Shown here one piece after another: positions 17,584-25,149 of a DNA stretch of 64,000 nt. This stretch comes from Alphaproteobacteria bacterium (GTDB taxonomy: Bacteria; Pseudomonadota; Alphaproteobacteria; Micavibrionales; Micavibrionaceae). Below the pieces are notes generated by a model that saw only the letters and a list, made by a program, of their open reading frames with translations, searched no databases and was not told where the DNA came from. The stretch is from positions 97,260 through 161,259 of the forward strand of contig NVTV01000004.1 in the NCBI GenBank assembly GCA_002401695.1, written 5' to 3'. The translations under genes and the position numbers were made by a program. How positions within the stretch are numbered: the stretch's first letter is position 1; each line of letters starts with the position of its first letter.

Positions 17584-18630
17584 ATGAAAATAGCAGTCAT
17601 AGGCGCAGGTGTTTTGGGGATGAGTACGGCCTATATCCTTGCAAAAAGAGGGTTCGCGGTTTCTGTATTCGAGAAACAAGCTGCGCCTCCTGTGAATGCG
17701 AGCTCGATTGCGGGCGGTATGCTTGCGCCCTTTAGTGAAATTGAAGCACTGCCTGTTCGCTTTGTTCGTGCGGGTTTGAAGGGTATTGAATTTTGGGATG
17801 AATTTCTGGGCGGTGATGCTTCCGGTATTTTGCAAAAGACGGGCAGCTTGTTGATCGCACATCCTGAAGATCGCCATATGCTGGATCGTTTTGCGCAGCA
17901 TTTGCACGCGGTTTCCGATCAGTGGGAATGGGCGGACGCGCAGCGTATGGACGCGTTAGAGCCGTGCATTGGCGGTAAGTTTGGTAAGGGTTTGTATATG
18001 CCGTTAGAGGCGAATGTGAACCCTGTGCCGGCGCTTGCGATGCTGACGGAGCAATTGGTTGCGTTGGGTGGTCAGATTTTGCACGAGGATGTAAATGCCG
18101 ATAATTTAAAGGCGGATACGGCCTATGATTGGGTAATTGATTGCCGTGGTTATGTTGAGGGACAAGATCGTGGTTTGCGCGGTATTAAGGGCGAGATATT
18201 GCTGCTTGAAAACCGTGAATTTACGTTGCAGCGGCCTGTGCGTTTGATGCATCCGCGTTATCCGCTCTATATTATTCCGCGCCCTGATAACGTGTTTGCG
18301 GTGGGGGCGAGTGTGATTGAAAATTCGGATGAAGATGATGGCTTGGTGTTCCTACGCTCGGCGATGGAGCTGTTGAGCGCAGCATATTCTTTGCACCCCA
18401 GCTTTGGTGAGGCGAAAATTCTGGATATGTCTTCGGCGGTTCGCCCTGCCTATCTGGATAGCTTGCCGCGCATTAAAGTTGATCAGGATCAGAAATATAT
18501 ACGGTGTAACGGATTGTTCCGACACGGATATTTGCTCTCGCCGATTATGGGGGAATGTGTGGCGAATTTGTTGGATAAGGGTGAGAACAATGCAGATTTT
18601 GCTTTGTTTTCAGGGGTAAGCCATGAATAA
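17584..18630 (+). CDS. thiO: FAD-dependent glycine oxidase ThiO
   Basis: 348 aa; AAAGG seven bases upstream of the ATG. It oxidises glycine to iminoacetate for the thiazole of thiamine. The N-terminal dinucleotide fold MKIAVIGAGVLGMSTAYILA and the FAD-binding EKQAAPPVNASSIAGGMLAP are typical of ThiO/DadA-type oxidases. GIKGEILLLENREF and CNGLFRHGYLLSPIMGECVA are typical of ThiO near the C-terminus. It overlaps the start of thiF by eight bases. No thiS, thiG or thiE is present nearby. Confidence 0.9.
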   Translation: MKIAVIGAGVLGMSTAYILAKRGFAVSVFEKQAAPPVNASSIAGGMLAPFSEIEALPVRFVRAGLKGIEFWDEFLGGDASGILQKTGSLLIAHPEDRHMLDRFAQHLHAVSDQWEWADAQRMDALEPCIGGKFGKGLYMPLEANVNPVPALAMLTEQLVALGGQILHEDVNADNLKADTAYDWVIDCRGYVEGQDRGLRGIKGEILLLENREFTLQRPVRLMHPRYPLYIIPRPDNVFAVGASVIENSDEDDGLVFLRSAMELLSAAYSLHPSFGEAKILDMSSAVRPAYLDSLPRIKVDQDQKYIRCNGLFRHGYLLSPIMGECVANLLDKGENNADFALFSGVSHE

Positions 18631-19693
18631 AGCGGAACGCTATAAACGCCAAACTGTCCTGTCTGAAATTGGTGAGGCGGGGCAAGCGCGTATTAATGCG
18701 GCCTCTGTGCTGGTGATTGGTGCGGGCGGGCTTGGTTGTCCGGTGTTGCTCTATTTGGCCGCGGCGGGGGTCGGGCATATCGGTATTGTGGATTTTGACA
18801 GCGTTGATGAAACCAATTTACAGCGGCAAGTCTTGTTTAAAACGAGCGATATCGGCACGAATAAAGCGCAAGCCGCCGCTGCGCATCTACACGCGCTTAA
18901 CCCCGATATTATTATTGAGGATTTTCCGGTGGAGCTGGATAGCAGCAATGTTGAAGCCTTGTTCGAGCGCTTTGATCTTGTCATTGACGGGACGGATAAT
19001 TTTGCCGCGAAGTTTTTGATTAATGATGCGGCGGTCAAGACGACAACGCCCTTTATTTATGGCTCTATTTTAGGGTTCGATGGGCAAGTCTCGGTCTTTG
19101 GCACGCCTGATGGCCCGTGTTATAGATGCTTGTTTCCTGATCCGCCGAAGGGGCATGTTCCCAATTGCGCGGAGGCAGGTGTTATTGGCGCGGTTGCAGG
19201 CATGATTGGTACTGTGCAAGCGATGGAAGCCATTAAGATGATCGCCCCGCATGAAAGTTTTCAGCCTTTGGTTGGGCGGTTATTAACGGTTGATATGCAC
19301 AGCATGGAGAACCGTTTACTTACATTATCTAAAAACCCTGACTGTTCTGTGTGCAGCAAAAATAGAGATGAGATTACTTTGGAATATACATTGCCCGTGT
19401 GCAGTATTATTCCTGAAATTATCCCCGATCAGATGCAGGGGAGTGACGCTCTGTTGATTGATGTGCGGGAGCGCAATGAATGGGATGCAGGCCATATCGA
19501 GGGCGCAGAGCATATGGCGCTGTCATGGTTAATGGCGGGAAATGTTCCCGGTTTGCATAAGGATCAGGATATCATTCTGTATTGCCAAAAAGGGATGCGC
19601 AGTCTGCAAGCCGCGCAATATCTTGCGGGTTTGGGATTTTCAAATCTCCGTAATATGGCTGGTGGATATGAAAAGTGGCTTAAAATTAATTAA
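18623..19693 (+). CDS. thiF: ThiF/MoeB-type adenylyltransferase with C-terminal rhodanese domain
   Basis: 356 aa. Residues 1-240 are an E1-like adenylating domain (RYKRQTVLSEIGEAGQARIN, VLVIGAGGLGCPVLLYLAAA, and DNFAAKFLINDAAVKTTTPF). CYRCLFPDPP and the pair CSVCS are the four zinc Cys. Residues 260-356 are a rhodanese domain (LLIDVRERNEWDAGHIEGAE, active-site loop YCQKGMRS). The enzyme adenylates, and with the rhodanese part probably thiolates, the C-terminus of a ThiS- or MoaD-type carrier. Coupling to thiO favours the thiamine role; the MoeZ/MOCS3-like architecture leaves molybdopterin possible. Confidence 0.88.
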   Translation: MNKAERYKRQTVLSEIGEAGQARINAASVLVIGAGGLGCPVLLYLAAAGVGHIGIVDFDSVDETNLQRQVLFKTSDIGTNKAQAAAAHLHALNPDIIIEDFPVELDSSNVEALFERFDLVIDGTDNFAAKFLINDAAVKTTTPFIYGSILGFDGQVSVFGTPDGPCYRCLFPDPPKGHVPNCAEAGVIGAVAGMIGTVQAMEAIKMIAPHESFQPLVGRLLTVDMHSMENRLLTLSKNPDCSVCSKNRDEITLEYTLPVCSIIPEIIPDQMQGSDALLIDVRERNEWDAGHIEGAEHMALSWLMAGNVPGLHKDQDIILYCQKGMRSLQAAQYLAGLGFSNLRNMAGGYEKWLKIN

Positions 19694-19699
19694 GCCACT
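19674..19699. terminator. Bidirectional terminator between thiF and the helicase gene
   Basis: AGTGGCTTAA (19674-19683) and TTAAGCCACT (19690-19699) form a 10-base-pair stem with a 6-base loop, followed by CTTTTATTT on the plus strand and TTTC on the minus strand. The thiF stop codon lies inside the stem. Confidence 0.8.
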
Positions 19700-19730
19700 C
19701 TTTTATTTCTCTAATGTAATGGCGCAGGAA

Positions 19731-21545
19731 TTATGCTGCGTCGCGCCTTTTCTTTGGGGCGGAGAAGTTCTTTTTCCCGCCAGCGTTGCCGCCTTTATTA
19801 TATTGACCGTATTTTTTGCTGTTATTGTTACGATCATCTTTTTTGCGCTTGTCGTCACGACCGAAGTTTTTGCCGCCCTTACTTGGCTTCGCGAATGTTT
19901 TACCTTCGCTGTTGCGGTCGTCTCTACGTCCTTCATTGCGTCCTTCACTGCGATTATTGCTCTTGCGGTTTTCGCCATCACGATCATCACGTTTGAAGTT
20001 TTTGCGGCTTTCACCATTACGCTCATCACGGGTGTTGTAGCTTTTATCTTTATTAAAGCTACGCCCCTCGCTTTTGCGACCTTCGCTGCGGTTATCACTA
20101 TTGCGATCATCACGTTTTAACAATCTGTCGTTATTGAAGCTACGGCCTTCGTTCTTGCGACCTTCATTACGGTTTTCACCGTTGCGATCATCACGATTGT
20201 TGAAACGTTTGTCTTTGTTAAAGCTACGACCTTCGCTTTTGCGACCTTCATGGCGATTTTCACCATCACGGTCATCGCGTTTAAAGTTTTTACCTTTATT
20301 ATAGCTACGGCCTTCGTTACGGTTTTCACCATCACGCGTATCAGAGCGTTTTCCTTTGGAGAACTTCTTGCTTGAGTCAAAGCGCTTATTCTTGCCGTAC
20401 TTTGAATTGCCTCTGTTTTTAGTGCTGTTGTCGTTACGCGCCGGCCCTCTGGCTGGTTTCTTGCTTGGATCCATAAGGATTTCAATTGCGTTCCATTTAC
20501 GACCATCTTGCGGTGTAATCATGCATAGGGATGAACCCTTTGCACCAGCGCGCGCAGTTCTGCCGATACGGTGAATGTAATCTTCCGGTACTTGCGGCAA
20601 ATCATAATTGATAACATGTTCGATATGTGGAACATCAAGGCCACGCGCCACAACATCGGTCGCAACCAGAATTCTGAATTGCTTGTTACGATATTCTCTG
20701 ATCACGCGATCACGTTTACGTTGTTGCAAGTCACCATGAATAGCACAAGCATCAAAATCATCGCTGCTCAGCTTTTTTGCCATTTTATCGGCGCCGCGTT
20801 TTGTTTTCACGAAAATGATAACCGATCCGCTACGGGCGTGAAGCTCGTTGATCAGCTCAGGGTATTTCTTGTCCGCGGCAACGTGAATGATATCTTGCTT
20901 GATATTTTTCACAGGATTAAAGGTTGAGCCAACGGAAATGCGCTCTGGATTATTCTGATATTTCTTGGCCATTTTGATAATGCTGTCAGGCATTGTGGCA
21001 GAGAAAAGTAATGTTTGGCGCTTTTCAGGCATATATTTGACGATGCGATCGATTTGGACGCTAAAGCCCATATCAAGCATACGATCCATTTCGTCCAAAA
21101 CGAGGAATTCTGCCTGATCAAGATCAAGGTTGCCGCGCTCCAGATGGTCGTTGATACGTCCTGGTGTACCCACAACAAGGCGTGGACGTTGACGTAGTTG
21201 CTGGCACTGTTTGTGCATGGCTTCGCCGCCAATTAGGAATGCTGTTTTGATTGGGCTTTTCGGGCCAAGCATTTGCAGCATAACATCCATAACTTGTTTA
21301 CCAAGTTCTCTTGTTGGTGTCATAACCAGCGCAGTACCGCGCTCAGAGTTTAAAAGTTGTTCAAGCAATGGAATAGAGAACGCCGCCGTTTTTCCGGTTC
21401 CTGTTTGTGCAGAACCTAGAATATCGCGCCCTTGTAGGGCAATAGGGATCGCCTGTGCCTGAATAGGGGTCGGTGTGTCGTATTTCATTTGTGTTAGTGA
21501 TCGTGCAAGCACGTGGTGTAGGCCGAGGCCATCAAAATTTTTCAT
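19731..21545 (-). CDS. DEAD-box RNA helicase, RhlE-like, with repetitive charged tail
   Basis: 604 aa. Residues 1-375 are the two RecA-like domains of an ATP-dependent RNA helicase: Q motif (MKYDTPTPIQAQAIPIAL), motif I SAQTGTGKT, Ia PTRELG, motif II LDEMDRM (DEMD instead of DEAD), motif III SATMP, and motif VI HRIGRTARAG. Residues about 385-604 are a low-complexity tail of Arg, Asp, Asn, Gly, Ser and Lys with 27-28-residue repeats (EGRSFNKDKRF, then RDDRNGENRNEGRK). Such tails bind RNA non-specifically and can favour condensates or cold adaptation; that role is inferred. It is a single gene with a 375-base upstream gap and converges with thiF. Confidence 0.93.
   Translation of the reverse strand: MKNFDGLGLHHVLARSLTQMKYDTPTPIQAQAIPIALQGRDILGSAQTGTGKTAAFSIPLLEQLLNSERGTALVMTPTRELGKQVMDVMLQMLGPKSPIKTAFLIGGEAMHKQCQQLRQRPRLVVGTPGRINDHLERGNLDLDQAEFLVLDEMDRMLDMGFSVQIDRIVKYMPEKRQTLLFSATMPDSIIKMAKKYQNNPERISVGSTFNPVKNIKQDIIHVAADKKYPELINELHARSGSVIIFVKTKRGADKMAKKLSSDDFDACAIHGDLQQRKRDRVIREYRNKQFRILVATDVVARGLDVPHIEHVINYDLPQVPEDYIHRIGRTARAGAKGSSLCMITPQDGRKWNAIEILMDPSKKPARGPARNDNSTKNRGNSKYGKNKRFDSSKKFSKGKRSDTRDGENRNEGRSYNKGKNFKRDDRDGENRHEGRKSEGRSFNKDKRFNNRDDRNGENRNEGRKNEGRSFNNDRLLKRDDRNSDNRSEGRKSEGRSFNKDKSYNTRDERNGESRKNFKRDDRDGENRKSNNRSEGRNEGRRDDRNSEGKTFAKPSKGGKNFGRDDKRKKDDRNNNSKKYGQYNKGGNAGGKKNFSAPKKRRDAA
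20056..20340 (-). repeat. In-frame 81-84-bp tandem repeats in the helicase tail
   Basis: The AAGCTACG-CCTTCG core (plus strand) recurs near 20056, 20137, 20221 and 20302, giving periods of 81, 84 and 81 bases, about 27-28 codons each. Copies have diverged at codon level but keep the EGRS(F/Y)N...RDDRNGENR pattern. Further partial copies extend towards 19860. Confidence 0.75.
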
Positions 21546-21926
21546 TAATTCATCCTTTCGCCGTCATCGTCCATTTTGACATTGTCATGTGTTCTTAACG
21601 CATGAAAATATGCGCAGTCACACATGGCTAGCTCAAATAAAAATTTGAACGATTATGCGTTTTACAATTGTTATGAACTTTTCGGGAAAGGTGAATTCTA
21701 AGGCTCACATAATATCTGTTTCAGATATTTACCTAAAGCTCCGTTTGCGTGTACATCACACCAAACTGGGGCGGAACATCGCAGATTTTTTGTGCTATGT
21801 CAAGAAATTAAGTGGATCTGTTCAAGTGTGAGGCGATGAAAGCATATAAAGCCTTGACTCAAATCATCTACAAGCCTCTTTTAATATGGTTGAAATGCAA
21901 AGGTATTTGGTTAGAATAGGATGGCT
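21546..21926. other. Intergenic region between two divergent genes, with a small inverted repeat
   Basis: About 380 bases without a convincing gene. AATATCTG-TTT-CAGATATT at 21711-21729 is a perfect 8-bp inverted repeat that could be an operator or a small hairpin. The long stretch before the helicase start (21546-21700) could be a long 5' leader, as cold-inducible helicase mRNAs often have. Nothing else is recognised. Confidence 0.3.
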
Positions 21927-23111
21927 ATGATGGATCATGATATTATAATTATTGGTGCAGGCCCTGCGGGTCTAAGTTTCGCTAGGGCGATGGCAGAAAC
22001 CAAACTCGACATTTTGTTGATCGAGAAGCAGCCCGAGTCTGTGCTTGCTGATCCGCCTTATGACGGGCGAGAAATTGCGCTGACGCACTTGTCGCATAAG
22101 ATCATGAATGAGCTGGGAATGTGGGGTTTGGTTCCTGAGGAGCATATCTCCCTGATTAAAACGGCTAAGGTGATGAACGGGCATTCTCCGTATGCTTTGT
22201 CTTTCGATCATACGGAAGTCGGTGAGGAAAATCTCGGCTTTATGATTTCTAATCATCGTATCAGAAAAGCCGCTTATGACTCGGTGAAAGATTACCCCAA
22301 TGTGACGTTCTTGAACGAGGTTACGGTTTCTAAAGTTGACACCGATGATGATAAGGGCTGGGTCGAGCTGTCTAATGGCGAACGTTTGGAGGCTCCATTG
22401 ATTATTGCGGCGGATAGCCGTTTTTCCAATACGCGCCGGATGATGGGAATTTCCACGAACTTGCTTGATTTCGGGCGCACTTGTATTGTTTGCACGATGG
22501 AACATGAATTGCCGCATAATGATACGGCGTATGAGTGTTTTCATTATGACCGCACGGTTGCGGTTTTGCCGTTGAATAATGGTCAGGTTTCTGTGGTTAT
22601 GACCTTAACGTCCGAGGAAGATACGGATGTTTTGGCAATGGATGAACAGGAATTTTCCGATGATGTGGCGCAGCGTATCGACCATAAATTCGGTAATTTG
22701 AAGCTGTCTAGTAAACGCTACCCCTATCCGTTGGTTTCAACTTTAGCTAAAACATTCTGTGCCAATCGTTTTGGTTTGATTGGGGATGCTGCTGTTGGTA
22801 TGCATCCTGTAACGGCGCATGGTTTTAACCTTGGTTTACGCGGTGCGCAGACTTTGGCGCACGAGCTTCAAAATACATTACAAAGTGATGGTAGTTTTGC
22901 CCCGAATATCGCGTTGGAACGATATAGCCGTAAACACCGTAAGCATTGCTTGCCGCTTTATCATGGTACGAATGCGTTGGTGCGCCTTTATGCCACAACA
23001 GAATACCGCACGGCGAAATTCGCACGTAAGGCTCTGTTGCGCCTTGGTAATCATATTAAACCGGCAAAACGTTTTATTATGAATCAGCTTACTGAAATCA
23101 AAGATATTTAG
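21927..23111 (+). CDS. FAD-dependent UbiH/COQ6-family monooxygenase (UbiM-like)
   Basis: 394 aa. I start at ATG 21927 because AGG lies six bases upstream; ATG 21921 would abut it. This family hydroxylates the ubiquinone ring. The sequence shows the FAD Rossmann motif IIIIGAGPAGLSFARAMAET, the DPPYDGREIALTHLSHKIMN block, and the FAD motif RFGLIGDAAVGMHPVTAHGF followed by NLGLRGAQTLAHEL. The AAVGMHPVTAHGFNLGLRG form matches my recollection of UbiM rather than UbiH, UbiF or UbiI, but I cannot align it here. No other ubiquinone gene is nearby. Confidence 0.85.
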   Translation: MMDHDIIIIGAGPAGLSFARAMAETKLDILLIEKQPESVLADPPYDGREIALTHLSHKIMNELGMWGLVPEEHISLIKTAKVMNGHSPYALSFDHTEVGEENLGFMISNHRIRKAAYDSVKDYPNVTFLNEVTVSKVDTDDDKGWVELSNGERLEAPLIIAADSRFSNTRRMMGISTNLLDFGRTCIVCTMEHELPHNDTAYECFHYDRTVAVLPLNNGQVSVVMTLTSEEDTDVLAMDEQEFSDDVAQRIDHKFGNLKLSSKRYPYPLVSTLAKTFCANRFGLIGDAAVGMHPVTAHGFNLGLRGAQTLAHELQNTLQSDGSFAPNIALERYSRKHRKHCLPLYHGTNALVRLYATTEYRTAKFARKALLRLGNHIKPAKRFIMNQLTEIKDI

Positions 23112-23201
23112 TTTTGGCTTAAAGCTGGCAGTATTTTGACAATCAGGCGATGAATGGCGTATAATCCGGTCAATTATAAAATGCGGGAATGGTGATATAT
23201 A

Positions 23202-24071
23202 ATGATAACAGCACTTAATTTTGGTAATGCCGTTGGCGTAAACGTCGATGACGAGGAAACCATCGCTTTGCAGGCGCTGAATAAGTTCCTGGAAAGCCCG
23301 CATTCCATTGGTTTGGATACGATCAAAGAATCTTTACGCAATATTGTTCAGTTGATGATGGAGCTGAAAGGCTATGCTACGGGTTTTGCTTTGCAACATC
23401 TGGTGCATGGTGAGCATTCCTCTATGGCTGTGGATGGGGGCTTGCGTGATGATGCGGAGAAAAAGAGACGGCTCAAAGAATTTTGGGATGAAATGTTGCG
23501 CCTTGAGCGCCTTATGGCTGGTGGCTTTGAACATGTTTTGGCGCATGTGGCTGCGGAAATCGTAGAAATTAAGGAAAATATTGTTGATAAAATTGAAAAA
23601 ATTGATGCGAAAATCGAAGAGGTCGCAGATACGGTAGAAGAGGCGCGTGTCTTAAAAGCCCGAAACACCAAGCGTAAGAAACTTGTTAAGTTCAAAAAGC
23701 ACATTGAAAAACATGAAGTTGAATTGCATGAGGCTGAGACTACGGAAGAGGTGATTGAAGTTCAAAGCAATGTGCTTGAGGATGTGCAGGATTTTAAAGA
23801 AAATCGTTTTGATCCGCATAAGAATAAATTGGATCTTCTTGCACCGGTAAGAGAACTTATGGAAGCAACCCGCGCCAGTAATGACAGTATTCTTGATGAG
23901 GACTTTGCCGGGGGTGCTGTCTGGAATCGCGGGAATAAGCGTTATGATGAAACTGATTCTTCAGGCTCCGGTTCGGCTGGTGATGATACATCTGGATCAG
24001 GCGATGATACCGCGGGCAGCGGCGATCAGGACGAGGATATTAAGCCGCCACCATTTGAAGTTGATTTTTAA
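23202..24071 (+). CDS. Coiled-coil protein with Gly/Ser/Asp-rich tail, unknown function
   Basis: 289 aa. Residues 1-90 are mixed. Residues about 100-215 are a long charged coiled coil (EIVEIKENIVDKIEKIDAKI and EEVADTVEEARVLKARNTKR are heptad-like). Residues 250-289 are disordered and acidic (SSGSGSAGDDTSGSGDDTAG, then EDIKPPPFEVDF). There is no signal peptide or membrane segment and I recognise no family. It stands alone; the neighbouring minus-strand gene converges on it 22 bases away. Confidence 0.65.
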   Translation: MITALNFGNAVGVNVDDEETIALQALNKFLESPHSIGLDTIKESLRNIVQLMMELKGYATGFALQHLVHGEHSSMAVDGGLRDDAEKKRRLKEFWDEMLRLERLMAGGFEHVLAHVAAEIVEIKENIVDKIEKIDAKIEEVADTVEEARVLKARNTKRKKLVKFKKHIEKHEVELHEAETTEEVIEVQSNVLEDVQDFKENRFDPHKNKLDLLAPVRELMEATRASNDSILDEDFAGGAVWNRGNKRYDETDSSGSGSAGDDTSGSGDDTAGSGDQDEDIKPPPFEVDF

Positions 24072-24093
24072 GACAAGGGTTGAGGTGGATATT

Positions 24094-24777
24094 TTAAAGA
24101 TCCATTTTTTGTTCATAGTCGTTGTTATTGCCTGATTTTTTTGGCAAAAGATTGGCAAAAATGTCTTTGATTTGCCAGTTTTTGAATGTTTGCTGTATAG
24201 CAAACAAACTGAACGCTGTACCAAGCGTGTCCATATTTTCATTTTCTTCATGTAACTTGCTTAATTTTTGCTCATATGAGCGCACGGCAGGCTCGTCAGA
24301 TGTGGCGGCTTTGCCTTTCGATTTTGTATGAGAATTCTCTATCGTTGCAGATGTTTTTGCAGAAAGAGAATGTGTACCAGCTGTAACGGTGGAGGCGCCT
24401 TCTCCTACAGTACGGTCTTTTTTCATACCTTCGGCAGAGGCTGCTCTCTCGATTTCTTCGGCTAGCTTTTTGAATTTCAGCTCGTCTGTAAATTCAGTGG
24501 TGATGACCAATGGCTTTGCGGTTTCAGACATATAGTCTTTAATGCCTTCAATACCTTGATTTTTTAGCGCATGATATTGTGCCAGGCCTGAGGTTACATC
24601 ATAGGATTCTATATATTTTTCAGATTTCCAACCGACATGCGTTAGAACTTGCAGATCGTTGTTTTTGTCTGTGCGTTGGATGGTGTAGCCATTCTCGTTG
24701 TGAATAACGATAGGCTGTTTAAATCCCAGTTCTTCGGTGAAGGGATTGTTTGTTTCTGTTGTCTTTTCTTTTGCCAT
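24094..24777 (-). CDS. Hypothetical protein
   Basis: 227 aa, polar, no signal peptide. Residues 20-110 look folded (QPIVIHNENGYTIQRTDKNN, then LQVLTHVGWKSEKYIESYDV). Residues 125-170 are Ser/Thr/Ala-rich linker, and the end (residues 185-227) has a helix followed by KKSGNNNDYEQKMDL. The style recalls the 567-aa unknown at 29870-31573 (disordered linkers, Lys/Glu/Thr-rich), but I see no clear homology. Function unknown. Confidence 0.6.
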   Translation of the reverse strand: MAKEKTTETNNPFTEELGFKQPIVIHNENGYTIQRTDKNNDLQVLTHVGWKSEKYIESYDVTSGLAQYHALKNQGIEGIKDYMSETAKPLVITTEFTDELKFKKLAEEIERAASAEGMKKDRTVGEGASTVTAGTHSLSAKTSATIENSHTKSKGKAATSDEPAVRSYEQKLSKLHEENENMDTLGTAFSLFAIQQTFKNWQIKDIFANLLPKKSGNNNDYEQKMDL

Positions 24778-24848
24778 TTTAACGCCGCTTAACCCTTACC
24801 GCTTTAAGTGTTGCGGTATTTTTTCATAATATGATTTTTTAAATAAAG

Positions 24849-24878
24849 AAAATGGCCGAATCGATACCCAGCCATTTT
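24849..24878 (-). terminator. Terminator of the 51-aa gene
   Basis: On the minus strand AAAATGGC and GCCATTTT form an 8-bp stem around a 14-base loop, followed by CTTTATTT. It lies 25 bases after the stop of the small gene at 24904-25059. A second hairpin (TACCGC/GCGGTA, 24797-24818, then TTTTTTC on the plus strand) lies beyond it. Confidence 0.6.
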
Positions 24879-24903
24879 ACGTGTTTCATTAATTTCTTAG
24901 AAA

Positions 24904-25059
24904 TTAACTGTGGTTATGTTCTGCGTTGATCTTAGCAAACTCAGTTTGCTGTAGTGCTGTAAGCTCAGCTTTCTCTGGAACATGTCCTGTTTCGTCAATG
25001 CCAGCCATTTTTGCTGCAAAATTTTCATTCAACTTTTCCGCTAATTTATCAATACCCAT
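24904..25059 (-). CDS. Small acidic-helical protein (51 aa), unknown function
   Basis: The frame from ATG 25059 to TAA 24904 encodes 51 residues (MGIDKLAEKLNENFAAKMAG, then IDETGHVPEKAELTALQQTE and FAKINAEHNHS). It has a strong ribosome site (AAAGGAG six bases upstream), a promoter-like TTGACA/CAATAA and a terminator, so it is almost certainly expressed as its own transcript. The protein is amphipathic and helical with no signal peptide. I do not recognise a family. Confidence 0.75.
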   Translation of the reverse strand: MGIDKLAEKLNENFAAKMAGIDETGHVPEKAELTALQQTEFAKINAEHNHS

Positions 25060-25095
25060 TTTTTTCTCCTTTATTCTTAAACTTCGAGTGCTCTA

Positions 25096-25125
25096 TTATT
25101 GCACGAAATGCACCCCTGTTGTCAA
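25096..25125 (-). promoter_or_regulatory. Probable promoter of the 51-aa gene
   Basis: On the minus strand a perfect TTGACA (25120-25125) is followed after 18 bases by CAATAA (25096-25101), about 37 bases before the start codon. Confidence 0.6.
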
Positions 25126-25149
25126 GTTTGGGACATAAATCGTTGAAAA

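Noticed and set aside
19542..20120. Long plus-strand frame antisense to the helicase tail
   Set aside because: The Arg/Asp/Asn-rich repeat codons read backwards give long open Val/Ile/Phe frames; this is a shadow of the repeats.
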